From Caldilineae bacterium (lineage in GTDB: Bacteria > Chloroflexota > Anaerolineae > JAAEKA01), in the NCBI GenBank assembly GCA_020634555.1, contig JACKBK010000002.1, positions 168,015 through 232,014 of the forward strand: a stretch of 64,000 bases of DNA, given 5' to 3'. Of the stretch, positions 8,396 through 16,447 are shown one piece after another (the stretch's first letter is position 1; each line of letters begins with the position of its first letter). The notes under the pieces were generated by a model. It had not been told where the DNA came from and made no database searches. It saw nothing but the letters and a program-made list of their open reading frames with translations. Made by a program: the position numbers and the translations under genes.

Positions 8396-10306
8396 ATGAA
8401 CGAGAACCCACAAGAAGTCTATGAACAGCGGCATGCTGCATTCACCAGCCAGCGCGACGCCCACGACCGTCGCAGCCGTCGTTTTGGAAATCTCAATCTG
8501 CTGCTGATCGCGGCTATACTGGCAGTCGTCGGCCTGGGGTTCTGGTACAACGTGATCCCGCTCTTTGGATTGGCCGGCGTACTGGTGGCTGTGCTGCTGT
8601 GGTCATATGCATCCCACCGACGAGCCAGAGATGCGGCGCAGCGCGCCGGCATGTTGGCTACGATCAACGCCGAGGGGATCGCGCGGCTGGCACGCGACTG
8701 GCACGCGTTGCCCCGGCCCAGCCTGCCGCGCACCGGCGACCCGGACGCGGCCATCGACCCCAGCACGGCGGCTGATCTGGATCTCCTAGGCTCGGTCTCG
8801 TTGGAACACCTCCTCAACACGCCAGGAACTGCCATCGGCAAGGAGGCGCTTCGGCGCTGGATACTGAACCCCGCCGCGACCGAGACCGTGCAGGCGCGGC
8901 AGGCTGCCATTGCCGAGCTGGCGCCGTCGGTCGAAGAACGCCAGGGCGTCATGCTGCAAGGCCGGCTGATGGGCCAAGCTCAAGGTGGCTACGACCAGTT
9001 CATCGAGTGGGCAGAGGACGTCCCGTGGCTGAGCCGGCGTCCAGCATTGCTCTGGTCGGCGCGGCTGCTGACGTTGCTGACGGCGTGTCTGGTGATCGCG
9101 CAACTGGCCGGCCTCACTGTTTTTCCTGCACTGATCGTTGTCATCGTCGCCAACCTGGTCCTGAGCTACACCGCCGGCCTGCGCGCCAATGCTGATCTCG
9201 ACCGCGTGGCTGCGCGTCAAAACGTGTTTGGCGCGTATGCAGGTATCTTCGATCTGATCGGACGCGCGAGCTACACGTCACCGGAGATGCTACGCTTGCA
9301 GAGCACGTTGACGCGCGGCGATAGCACGGCCGGCGGCCAACTGCGCAGCTTGGCGCGGCTGATGCCGCTGGTCGAGATACGCCGCTCGATGTTTTTCTTC
9401 GTCGTGCAGGCGCTAACCCTTTGGTCCCTTCATGTTCTGTGGTTGCTGGAACGATGGCAGGAGCGGGCCGGGCAGGACGTCCGCGACTGGCTGGAAACCC
9501 TGGGTGAGGCGGAGGCGCTGATCGCACTGGCGACGCTGCGCTTCGACCAGCCTGACTGGGTATTCCCGGCACCTATCGAGGGCGGAGAGGCGAAGTTGAC
9601 CGCTCGCAACCTGGCGCATCCACTGCTGCCGTCGTCCATAGCGGTCGGCAACGATATCGAGGTTGGTCCGCCGGGCAGCTTCTTGTTCGTCACCGGGTCC
9701 AACATGTCAGGCAAGAGCACGCTGCTGCGCGCGGTTGGCGTCAACACGGTCTTGGCGCAGATGGGCGGACCGGTCTGCGCCGCGGAGATGCAACTGCCGC
9801 CGCTGGTGGTCGCCTCCAGCATGCGCGTGCAGGACTCGTTGGACCAGGGCGTGTCTTATTTCATGGCCGAGCTGCGGCGGCTGAAATCCATTGTCGATCG
9901 CGCGGATGAGACCGAGGCGCGCCGGGTGCAGCCACTGCTCTACCTGTTGGACGAGATCCTGCAGGGCACCAACACCAGCGAGCGGCGTGTGGCCGCCCGT
10001 CAGGTCATCCTGCACCTGCTACAAAGCGGTGCAATCGGCGCGGTCTCGACTCATGATCTGACGCTGGCCGATTCGCCCGATCTGGCGGCGGCCAGCGTAC
10101 CGGTTCACCTCGCCGAGTCCTTCACCGACGGCGCCGGCGGGCCGGCCATGACCTTCGACTACACGCTGCGCCCCGGCATTGCCACCTCCACCAACGCGCT
10201 GAAGCTGATGGCGCTGGTTGGGTTGCCGCTGGAAAATGGCGTTTCGTCGGCTTTGGCAGGTGATGGCCACATGCAATCAGGGATGGGCGTGAAACGTGAG
10301 GCGTGA
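8396..10306 (+). CDS. Membrane-anchored MutS-family ATPase
   Basis: 636-residue MutS homologue lacking the N-terminal mismatch-recognition domain. Residues about 30-75 contain two membrane segments (LNLLLIAAILAVVGLGFWY and FGLAGVLVAVLLWSY), and about 220-262 two more. The MutS core/lever helices lie between and after them. The C-terminal ABC-type ATPase has Walker A GSNMSGKSTLLRAVGVN near 433, a Walker B LYLLDEILQGTN, and the His of VSTHD. Related proteins in other phyla are annotated simply as MutS-family; none is known to act in mismatch repair. The last codons (MGVKREA) and the stop lie within the GTGAAAC word repeat. Confidence 0.85.
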   Translation: MNENPQEVYEQRHAAFTSQRDAHDRRSRRFGNLNLLLIAAILAVVGLGFWYNVIPLFGLAGVLVAVLLWSYASHRRARDAAQRAGMLATINAEGIARLARDWHALPRPSLPRTGDPDAAIDPSTAADLDLLGSVSLEHLLNTPGTAIGKEALRRWILNPAATETVQARQAAIAELAPSVEERQGVMLQGRLMGQAQGGYDQFIEWAEDVPWLSRRPALLWSARLLTLLTACLVIAQLAGLTVFPALIVVIVANLVLSYTAGLRANADLDRVAARQNVFGAYAGIFDLIGRASYTSPEMLRLQSTLTRGDSTAGGQLRSLARLMPLVEIRRSMFFFVVQALTLWSLHVLWLLERWQERAGQDVRDWLETLGEAEALIALATLRFDQPDWVFPAPIEGGEAKLTARNLAHPLLPSSIAVGNDIEVGPPGSFLFVTGSNMSGKSTLLRAVGVNTVLAQMGGPVCAAEMQLPPLVVASSMRVQDSLDQGVSYFMAELRRLKSIVDRADETEARRVQPLLYLLDEILQGTNTSERRVAARQVILHLLQSGAIGAVSTHDLTLADSPDLAAASVPVHLAESFTDGAGGPAMTFDYTLRPGIATSTNALKLMALVGLPLENGVSSALAGDGHMQSGMGVKREA

Positions 10307-10352
10307 AACGTGATGTCGCCTTGTGAGACCAGTTTTCACGTTTCACGTTTCA
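10288..10352. repeat. GTGAAAC word hairpin
   Basis: Left half 10288-10313 repeats CGTGAAACGTGA; right half 10333-10352 repeats its complement TTTCACGTTTCACG. Together they can fold into a long imperfect hairpin. It overlaps the 3' end of the MutS-like gene and may act as its transcript end. A second copy is at 12132-12188. Confidence 0.75.
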
Positions 10353-10416
10353 GGTCGCAGCTTGCCAGCAATTGACTTAGCACCCCCAGTTCATTCAGAC
10401 AACGGAGCAATCACTG

Positions 10417-10767
10417 ATGGGCGCACCTATCAAGCCAACCATTTCGCCCGAACTGCTCAACCAGATCGACATTCGCGTCGGCACTATCGAGCGCGTGGAG
10501 GACGTACCGCGCTCCGATAAGCTGGTCAAGCTGAGGGTCAACTTTGGCGATTTTCAGCGAACGGTGCTGGTCGGAATGAAGCAGGAGCGGGCTGATCCCG
10601 GCGAAGTGGTGGGCAGGCAGGCGCTGTTCGTCGTCAACCTGGCGCCGCGCAAGATGATGGGCGAGGTGTCAGAAGCCATGCTTTTCGACATCGGCTATGC
10701 CGACGGCATCACGCCGGTGCTGGCTGTGCCGGAGTCTCCCGTTGCCGATGGCACCCGGGCCGGCTAG
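10417..10767 (+). CDS. tRNA-binding OB-fold protein (CsaA / MetG C-terminal type)
   Basis: 116-residue stand-alone tRNA-binding domain. Family features: IDIRVGTIERVEDVPRSDKL near residue 17, a central FQRTVLVGMKQ, then GRQALFVVNLAPRKMMGEVSEAML. This is the EMAP-II/Trbp111 OB fold found at the C-terminus of methionyl-tRNA synthetase and as the chaperone-like CsaA. Such free domains bind tRNA or assist aminoacylation; the precise role here is unknown. GGAG lies upstream of the ATG. The MOSC gene follows after 31 nt on the same strand. Confidence 0.85.
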   Translation: MGAPIKPTISPELLNQIDIRVGTIERVEDVPRSDKLVKLRVNFGDFQRTVLVGMKQERADPGEVVGRQALFVVNLAPRKMMGEVSEAMLFDIGYADGITPVLAVPESPVADGTRAG

Positions 10768-10798
10768 GCTGTGGCAACCAACACATCGAGGAAGGACG

Positions 10799-11341
10799 AT
10801 GGACGGACACGTCGTTGCGGTGAGCATCAGTGCTACCCATTCGTTCAGTAAACCAAATGTGGACTGCATCCGCTTGCTGGCCGGTCTGGGTGTCGAGGGC
10901 GACGCTCACGCCGGCGAGACGGTGAAACACCGCTCGCGGGTTCGGCGCGATCCCACAGCGCCTAACCTGCGGCAGGTGCATCTGATCCACAGCGAGCTGC
11001 ATGACGAGTTGCAACAGGTGGGATTTGTGGTCCTCCCAGGTGAGATTGGTGAGAACGTTACGACGCGGGGCATCAATTTGCTGGCGCTGCCGACAGGAAC
11101 TGTGCTGCGGCTTGGCGACGAGGCGGTGGTCGAGGTGACCGGCCTGCGCAACCCGTGTCATCAACTGGACGACTTTCAGCCGGGGCTGATGGCCGCCGTG
11201 CTGGACCGGGACGAAGCGGGAAATCTCGTGCGCAAGGCCGGCGTGATGGCGGTGGTGATTGCCGGCGGTGAGGTGCGCGTAGGTGACACTATCCGCGTTG
11301 AGCTGCCGTCGGAGCCGTACCGGCCGTTGGAACCGGTGTAA
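10799..11341 (+). CDS. MOSC domain-containing protein
   Basis: 180-residue MOSC (molybdenum cofactor sulfurase C-terminal) domain protein, related to YiiM. The conserved Cys is in GLRNPCHQLDDF near residue 121, preceded by LGVEGDAHAG and LPGEIGENVTTRG, all typical of the family. YiiM-like proteins bind molybdenum cofactor and can reduce N-hydroxylated compounds. The start at 10799 is supported by GAGGAAGG just upstream. An upstream in-frame ATG at 10697 would overlap the preceding gene and adds no conserved sequence. Confidence 0.88.
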   Translation: MDGHVVAVSISATHSFSKPNVDCIRLLAGLGVEGDAHAGETVKHRSRVRRDPTAPNLRQVHLIHSELHDELQQVGFVVLPGEIGENVTTRGINLLALPTGTVLRLGDEAVVEVTGLRNPCHQLDDFQPGLMAAVLDRDEAGNLVRKAGVMAVVIAGGEVRVGDTIRVELPSEPYRPLEPV

Positions 11342-11362
11342 AATCATCCCGCCGGTGTTCTG

Positions 11363-11420
11363 ACCGGTCTCCCCACCGGGGTTCCGGGAATGCCGACCAG
11401 AGCGGTCAGGAGACCGCGGG
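11363..11420. repeat. GC-rich inverted repeat between convergent genes
   Basis: CGGTCTCC (11366-11373) pairs with GGAGACCG (11409-11416). It lies between the MOSC gene and the response-regulator gene that converge here, so a bidirectional terminator role is possible although no T-tract is seen. Confidence 0.45.
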
Positions 11421-11441
11421 GAACGCGGACAGCGTGTCTTG

Positions 11442-12095
11442 TTACCTCTCGATCAACCCCTGCTGCACAGCGATGGAGACGGCTTCGGTGCGGTTGCCGG
11501 CTTCCAGTTTCCCCAAAATCGAGCTGACGTGGAACTTCACCGTCCGTTCGGTGATCGCGAGCCGGTCGCCGATCTCCTTGTTTTGCAGACCGACCGCCAT
11601 CAGTCCTAGCACTTCCAGCTCGCGCGGCGTGAGCGGTTCCGGCAGCGGCTCTGCTACCGGTTCGGTCATCCGCTCGATCAGCCTGGACGCAACGATGGGC
11701 TGCAACAACGATCCACCGGCGTGAACGACGCGTACCGCGTTGAACAGCTCCTCGCGCGGCGCTCCTTTCAGTAAATACCCCTTCGCGCCGGCCCTGACTG
11801 CGCTCAGAATGCGCTCGTCGCTGTCGAAAGCGGTGAACGCGATGGCCCGCACCGGCCGTCCCAGGCTGCGTAGTTGCTCCAATGCCTGCACGCCATCCAT
11901 TTCCGGCATCTCCAGGTCCAATAACACAATGTCAGGAACCAGCGCCGCGACCTGGCTGACTACCTCGAACCCGTTGCCGGCCTCGCCCACTACTTGAAAA
12001 TCAGCCTGGGTCGAGAGCACCGCGACCAGTCCATCGCGGACGATGGGATGGTCGTCGGCGACGAGGATGCGGATACGGGGATCGGGTGAAGTCAT
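11442..12095 (-). CDS. NarL/LuxR-family response regulator
   Basis: 217-residue two-component regulator. Receiver domain begins RIRILVADDHPIVRDGL; the phosphoacceptor Asp is in VLLDLEMPEMDG, and the C-terminal LuxR HTH is LTPRELEVLGLMAVG ... NKEIGDRLAITERTVKFHV. The ATG at 12095 is the natural start (MTSPDPRIRI). The frame continues upstream to 12173 only because it runs through the GTGAAAC repeat. The partner kinase is the next gene upstream on the same strand, so the pair forms one system. Confidence 0.92.
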   Translation of the reverse strand: MTSPDPRIRILVADDHPIVRDGLVAVLSTQADFQVVGEAGNGFEVVSQVAALVPDIVLLDLEMPEMDGVQALEQLRSLGRPVRAIAFTAFDSDERILSAVRAGAKGYLLKGAPREELFNAVRVVHAGGSLLQPIVASRLIERMTEPVAEPLPEPLTPRELEVLGLMAVGLQNKEIGDRLAITERTVKFHVSSILGKLEAGNRTEAVSIAVQQGLIER

Positions 12096-12131
12096 GCGCT
12101 TACTCAAGTGCTGGCTGTGGCTGGGTGAGGA

Positions 12132-12188
12132 CGTGAAACGTGAAACGTGTTGCGTGATCAGCTTACGTTTCACGCATCACGTTTCACG
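12132..12188. repeat. GTGAAAC word hairpin, second copy
   Basis: 12132-12157 (CGTGAAACGTGAAACGTG...) can pair with 12165-12188 (ACGTTTCACGCATCACG...) across an 8-nt loop. It sits inside the kinase-regulator operon and could lower expression of the downstream regulator or protect RNA ends. Confidence 0.75.
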
Positions 12189-12230
12189 GCTCAAATCTAC
12201 CATCACGATTATCTACCTGCGATTGTAAAC

Positions 12231-13397
12231 CTACGACAGCAACGGAACCACGACTTCGACCGCTGTGCCAGCGCCTGGGCTGGTTTCCAGTCGCAACTGG
12301 CCGTGGAGCAGCCGGGCGCGCTCGTTCAGACCAACAAGCCCGAGCCGTCCGTCGCTCACTTCGTTCGTGTCGAATCCAGCCCCGTCGTCGGCAACCAGCA
12401 AACGCACCTCTCCCGGCGTGGTGGTCAACCGGACGCGACAGATCCGTGCGCCGGCGTGGCGAGCCACGTTGTTCAGCGCCTCCTGGGCAATGCGATACAG
12501 GCCGATTTCTACGCGCGGCGGCAGTGGCCGGGCAGCGCCGATGAGCTCCAGGCTGGCCCGCAGGCCGTTCTGTCTATCCACTGCCTCCACCAGCGTTGCC
12601 AGCGCCTCCGGCAGGGAGCGACCTTCCAGCGGCGCGGCGCGCAGGTCCAGCACCGAGCGCCGCGCTTCCTCCAGGCTGGCGCGCGTCAGCTCCATGGCCC
12701 GTTGGACGGCCGCGCTGATCCTGTCGGAAGGAGCGCCGGTTTCCAGCAGGACATCAGCCGACTCGAGTTGTAAGGCGATCGCGGCCAGGCTCTGAGCGAG
12801 GGTGTCGTGCAGCTCGCGCGCCAGCCGGTTGCGCTCCTCTAACGCGCCCAGGTCCGCGCTTTGTTGAAACAGCCGGGCGCGCTCGACCGCGATGCTCAAC
12901 AGATCGCCAACGGTGTAGAGGAGCCGCAAATCGTCGGGTGAAAGCTCGCGCCAGTCCGTGCTGGCGACGTTGAGCACACCAAGCTGGCGGCTGTGCGCGT
13001 ACAGGGGGATGCTGGCGTGGTAGCGCAGCCCGTTGGCGCCATCGACCAGGTTCTTGAGCCGGCTGCACGTCACGACGTTGACGTTGGCAGCGCCTGACAG
13101 ATCGCCGGCGCGGAAGGTGTCGAGACAGTAGCAGTCACCGGCCATGCGCCATGGATTTTCGGCCAACGCGGGCGGCAGGTTCTGGGATGCAGCCAGATAC
13201 GGTTCGCCGCTTTCCTGGTGCAACAACCAGACCCAACCGGTCTGCAGATCCAACAAATCGGCTACCTGCGCCAGCGCCGTCTGCAGCGCGCGGTTGAGGT
13301 CAACCTGCGCGTTAAGCTCCTTGGCGAACGCGTTGAGGATTGATAGCTCGCGGTTGCGCTGCTGCAAGCGGTCGGAGTCGGAGGGTTGTGTTTTCAT
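12231..13397 (-). CDS. GAF-domain sensor histidine kinase (HisKA_3)
   Basis: 388-residue cytoplasmic sensor kinase with no membrane segment. A GAF domain spans about residues 20-185 (VDLNRALQTALAQVADLLDLQTGW...), containing several Cys (DCYCLDTF, VTCSRL) that might bind a metal or sense redox. The NarX-type phosphoacceptor is ERNRLARELHDTLAQSL, followed by the ATPase boxes AQEALNNVARHAGA and DDGAGFD. The ATG at 13397 lies about 8 nt after the predicted transcription start; an in-frame start at 13421 would fall upstream of it. Partner of the regulator at 11442-12095. Confidence 0.9.
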   Translation of the reverse strand: MKTQPSDSDRLQQRNRELSILNAFAKELNAQVDLNRALQTALAQVADLLDLQTGWVWLLHQESGEPYLAASQNLPPALAENPWRMAGDCYCLDTFRAGDLSGAANVNVVTCSRLKNLVDGANGLRYHASIPLYAHSRQLGVLNVASTDWRELSPDDLRLLYTVGDLLSIAVERARLFQQSADLGALEERNRLARELHDTLAQSLAAIALQLESADVLLETGAPSDRISAAVQRAMELTRASLEEARRSVLDLRAAPLEGRSLPEALATLVEAVDRQNGLRASLELIGAARPLPPRVEIGLYRIAQEALNNVARHAGARICRVRLTTTPGEVRLLVADDGAGFDTNEVSDGRLGLVGLNERARLLHGQLRLETSPGAGTAVEVVVPLLS

Positions 13398-13411
13398 GGC
13401 AGGTCGCGGGC

Positions 13412-13440
13412 AGAATAGCATTGTTCGCAGCGTGCGTCAA
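13412..13440 (-). promoter_or_regulatory. Promoter of the two-component operon
   Basis: Minus strand TTGACG (13440-13435), 17-nt spacer, TATTCT (13417-13412); start site near 13405. Confidence 0.6.
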
Positions 13441-13453
13441 CCCACTGCTGTCA

Positions 13454-13518
13454 CGGTTCGTAGTAGGCGCTTTAGCGCTCCGCAGAGTTAACGGCGCTGA
13501 AGCGCCTACTACGAACCG
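13454..13518. repeat. Perfect 18-bp inverted repeat, GTAGTAGGCGCT family
   Basis: Arms 13454-13471 (CGGTTCGTAGTAGGCGCT) and 13501-13518 are exact reverse complements around a loop that includes GTTAAC. A single arm of the family is at 7430-7447. It sits between the divergent kinase and mevalonate kinase genes. Confidence 0.85.
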
Positions 13519-13572
13519 TTGTGGCACGGGTGGATGGAGAGGCAGCGAATTCATTCAGCGGGCCGGCTGTGC

Positions 13573-13578
13573 TATACT
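13573..13578 (+). promoter_or_regulatory. -10 box of mevalonate kinase gene
   Basis: TATACT ends 6 nt before the ATG at 13585, predicting a leaderless transcript; the -35 (TTCATT, 13550-13555) is weak. Confidence 0.5.
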
Positions 13579-13584
13579 CGATCC

Positions 13585-14520
13585 ATGGCAACAGGCAGCG
13601 CTCCGGGCAAGGTGATCCTCTTTGGCGAGCACGCGGTGGTGTATGGCCGACCGGCCATCGCGGCGCCGGTCAGCCAGGTTGCAGCGACGGCGACGGTGAC
13701 TCCCGGCGCGCCGGGCAGCGGCTGCGTGCTGGACCTGAGCGACATCGGCGAGACGGTGCCGGTCACAGGCGCGTCAACCGAACAGCCGCTGGCGTTGGTG
13801 ACCAAACTGGCGTTGGATGTGCTGGGCTTGGCGACGCCGGACTGGCGCATTGTCCTGCACAGCACGATTCCGGTCAGCAGTGGATTGGGCAGCGGCGCGG
13901 CTGCGGCCACCGCGATCGTGCGTGCCATCGCGGCCGCATCAGACCGATCCCTGACCGCAGGCGAGATCTCAGCACTGGTTTACCAAAGTGAGACCCTGTT
14001 TCATGGCACGCCCAGCGGCATCGACAACACGGTGATCGCCTATGAGCAGCCGGTCTGGTTTGTGCGTGGCCAGCCGCCGGAGCCGTTTAGCATCGCCCGA
14101 CCGGTGACGCTGGTGATCGGCGACACCGGCATCGCCAGCCCGACCAGCATCACCGTAGGCGATGTACGCCGTGGCTGGCAGGCTGACCCGCGGCGGTATG
14201 AGTATGTTTTTGACGCTATCGCGCGCGCGACCGTTGCTGCTTACCATGCCATAGAGTCTGGTGACCTTGCTGAGCTGGGCCGTCTGATGAATGGGAACCA
14301 CGCATTGCTGCAAGAGCTGGAGGTTTCCAGTCCGGAGTTGGACCGGCTGTGTGCAGCGGCGCGACAGGCCGGCGCGCTGGGTGCCAAGCTCAGCGGCGGT
14401 GGCCGCGGTGGCAACATGATCGCGCTGGTCGAACCAGCCGCGGCGGAAACGGTCGCCTCGGCGCTGCGGCAAGCGGGTACAGTGCGGACTATCACGACAA
14501 CCGTAGCAGCCTGTGCATGA
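13585..14520 (+). CDS. mvk: Mevalonate kinase
   Basis: GHMP kinase that phosphorylates mevalonate to mevalonate 5-phosphate. 311 residues. Motif 1 SAPGKVILFGEHAVVYG at the N-terminus, the ATP-binding motif IPVSSGLGSGAAAATA near residue 96, the GTPSGIDNTV motif with its catalytic Asp near 143, and the C-terminal KLSGGGRGGNMIAL. The start at 13585 fits the family (MATGSAPGKV). A frame extension to 13519 lies upstream of the -10 box and is not translated protein. It is followed by a UbiD-family decarboxylase, suggesting the archaeal-type mevalonate route. Confidence 0.93.
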   Translation: MATGSAPGKVILFGEHAVVYGRPAIAAPVSQVAATATVTPGAPGSGCVLDLSDIGETVPVTGASTEQPLALVTKLALDVLGLATPDWRIVLHSTIPVSSGLGSGAAAATAIVRAIAAASDRSLTAGEISALVYQSETLFHGTPSGIDNTVIAYEQPVWFVRGQPPEPFSIARPVTLVIGDTGIASPTSITVGDVRRGWQADPRRYEYVFDAIARATVAAYHAIESGDLAELGRLMNGNHALLQELEVSSPELDRLCAAARQAGALGAKLSGGGRGGNMIALVEPAAAETVASALRQAGTVRTITTTVAACA

Positions 14521-14566
14521 TTCATCACCAGGCAAAAATCTCTATGCACTCTGTGCCTCTGTGGTG
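14520..14566. repeat. CTCTGTGCCTCTGTGGTGAA extragenic word
   Basis: Spacer between mvk and the UbiD gene holds a CACTCTGTGCCTCTGTGGTG motif of a type that recurs in unrelated bacterial genomes (from memory). Its ends TTCATCACCA and TGGTGAA can pair, placing a hairpin just upstream of the ubiD ribosome site. Confidence 0.5.
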
Positions 14567-14581
14567 AAAAACGGAGACGCT

Positions 14582-15913
14582 ATGACAAACTTGCGAGACT
14601 TTATAGGTGCAGTGCGGGAAGCTGGCTGGCTGGTCGAGATCAACAAACAGATCGATCCGTACCTGGAGATGGCGCCGGTGATTGCGGCGCTGGACGGGCG
14701 GCCGGTGCTGTTCAACGATGTGGCCGGCAGCGAGTTTCGCGTGCTGTCGGGACAGTGCTCCGACCGGCGCTACTTTGCGCTGGCGTTGGACTGCGCGGTT
14801 GAAGAGTTGGTGTTTCGTATGGCTGATGCCTACTCGTCGCCCAGTGATCCACGACTGGTAAACCGGGACGAGGTGCCGTGCCAGGAGGTCGTGATGACGA
14901 CGCCCGATTTGCGCCGGCTGCCCTTCCTGACCCATTACCCCGACGACGCCGGACCCTACGCCACCGCGGCGATTGCGGTCGTCAACGACCCAGACAGCGG
15001 ACCCAACGTCAGCTTTCACCGTCTGCTGCGGCTGGATGCAACCCACCTGGCCGCGCGCATCGTCGAGCGGCGCGGCACCGATACGGCGCTGAAAAAGACG
15101 CCGGACGACTTGCCGGTGGCCATCTGCATTGGGCTGCCGCTGCATGTGCTGTTGGCGGCCAGCATGGCGCCGCCACCCGGCGTAGATGAGCTCGCTATCG
15201 CCAATGCGCTGGCGCCGACGCCGGTGGTCCAATGCCTCACCAACGACCTGCGCGTGCCGGCCGAGGCGGAGTTCGTACTGGAAGGGCGGATCACGCATCG
15301 CACGGTGGCCGAAGGGCCGTTCGTCGATTTGACTGAGACGTGGGACATCGTGCGCCAGCAGCCGGTGATCGAGATCGATTGCATCACCCACCGCCGCGAC
15401 GCGATCTACCATGCCCTGCTGCCGGGCCAGCTCGAACACAAGCTGCTGATGGGGATGCCGCGCGAGCCCAGCATCTTCGCCGCGGTTAACGAGGTGTGCC
15501 GATGCCGCAACGTCAGCATTACGCCGGGCGGCGCTTCGTGGCTGCACGCTGTGGTGCAGATCGACAAGCAACACGCCGACGACGGCCACAAGGCAGCGGA
15601 GGCAGCGTTCCGTGGCCACGGGTCGCTGAAGCATGTGGTCGTGGTGGACGACGATATCGACCTGTACGATCCGAACGAAATTGAATGGGCGATTGCCACC
15701 CGTTTCCAGGCTGACCGCGACCTGCTGGTTTGGGAGAACCAGCCTTCCTCATCGTTGGACCCGTCTGCGACTCACATCCCTGGCCAGAAGAGCCGTAGTG
15801 CCAAGATGGGACTGGATGCAACGATCCCCTGGGACCAGCCCGATAGCTGTACCCGGCTGCACGAGTTCGTTCGTGTGCCGTTTCCCAAGGCGGATGTAAG
15901 CGCGTATTTGTGA
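14582..15913 (+). CDS. UbiD-family decarboxylase, archaeal type (probable anhydromevalonate phosphate decarboxylase)
   Basis: 443-residue prenylated-FMN-dependent decarboxylase. The N-terminus MTNLRDFIGAVREAGWLVEI and the motifs AEGPFVDLTETWDIVRQQPV, YHALLPGQLEHKLLMGMPREP and VSITPGGASWLHAVVQI match the archaeal UbiD branch better than the ubiquinone UbiD. In archaea this enzyme (AMPD) decarboxylates trans-anhydromevalonate 5-phosphate to isopentenyl phosphate. Position directly after mevalonate kinase fits that role. The ATG at 14582 has GGAGA upstream; an earlier in-frame start at 14513 would overlap mvk and read through the repeat. The family and its branch are seen in sequence, while the substrate is inferred. 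Confidence 0.85.
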   Translation: MTNLRDFIGAVREAGWLVEINKQIDPYLEMAPVIAALDGRPVLFNDVAGSEFRVLSGQCSDRRYFALALDCAVEELVFRMADAYSSPSDPRLVNRDEVPCQEVVMTTPDLRRLPFLTHYPDDAGPYATAAIAVVNDPDSGPNVSFHRLLRLDATHLAARIVERRGTDTALKKTPDDLPVAICIGLPLHVLLAASMAPPPGVDELAIANALAPTPVVQCLTNDLRVPAEAEFVLEGRITHRTVAEGPFVDLTETWDIVRQQPVIEIDCITHRRDAIYHALLPGQLEHKLLMGMPREPSIFAAVNEVCRCRNVSITPGGASWLHAVVQIDKQHADDGHKAAEAAFRGHGSLKHVVVVDDDIDLYDPNEIEWAIATRFQADRDLLVWENQPSSSLDPSATHIPGQKSRSAKMGLDATIPWDQPDSCTRLHEFVRVPFPKADVSAYL

Positions 15914-15958
15914 GCGTTACTCCTCGGATTATCGACAGGCAAGTGATTCGCAAGCACC

Positions 15959-15987
15959 TTGCACAAGTCGGTTGGCGAGAGTAGAAT
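15959..15987 (+). promoter_or_regulatory. Promoter of the DUF5678-retropepsin-thpR operon
   Basis: TTGCAC (15959-15964), 17-nt spacer, TAGAAT (15982-15987). Confidence 0.55.
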
Positions 15988-16057
15988 AGCCATACCAACC
16001 ATCGCTGCAAGTGCGACAGACGTGGCACGTCATTCCATTGGAAGCAGGTCTACCACC

Positions 16058-16447
16058 ATGTCAAAACAGATCACGCTTACCCTGCCGGACGAGGTTTACG
16101 AGCAGATTCAGCGGACAGCCGCTGCTGATCAACGGCCCATTGCCGAGGTCTTGACCGACACCATTGTTCAGGCAACCCCTATCTTCTCGGTAGACGCACG
16201 GCGGCCCGCAATGCTGCGGGAGAAAGCTGCGTTTCTGGAGATGCATTCCCAATTGCTTGGGCAATACGAAGGACAGTACGTGGCGATTTATCAGGGTCAA
16301 GTCATTGATCACGATCACGATGTGGAAGCACTGGTTCGACGCGTCGAGAATAATTTGCATGACGAAGTGGTGCTTATCAAACAAGTAACTGAAGAACCCG
16401 ACCGAGTGCTTCATCTCCGTTCCCCACGCTTCGTTCGCAACCCATGA
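16058..16447 (+). CDS. Small protein with ribbon-helix-helix-like N-terminus and DUF5678-like C-terminus
   Basis: 129 residues. The first 45 residues (MSKQITLTLPDEVYEQIQRT...) look like a ribbon-helix-helix DNA-binding or dimerisation unit. Residues about 68-115 (QYEGQYVAIYQGQVIDHDHD, then LVRRVENN and VVLIKQV) match the DUF5678 pattern of a short domain beginning with a Tyr-Val-Ala-Ile strand. It overlaps the next gene by 4 nt (ATGA), so the two are translationally coupled. Pairs of such a protein with a retropepsin-like protein recur in bacteria; the function is unknown. Confidence 0.7.
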   Translation: MSKQITLTLPDEVYEQIQRTAAADQRPIAEVLTDTIVQATPIFSVDARRPAMLREKAAFLEMHSQLLGQYEGQYVAIYQGQVIDHDHDVEALVRRVENNLHDEVVLIKQVTEEPDRVLHLRSPRFVRNP

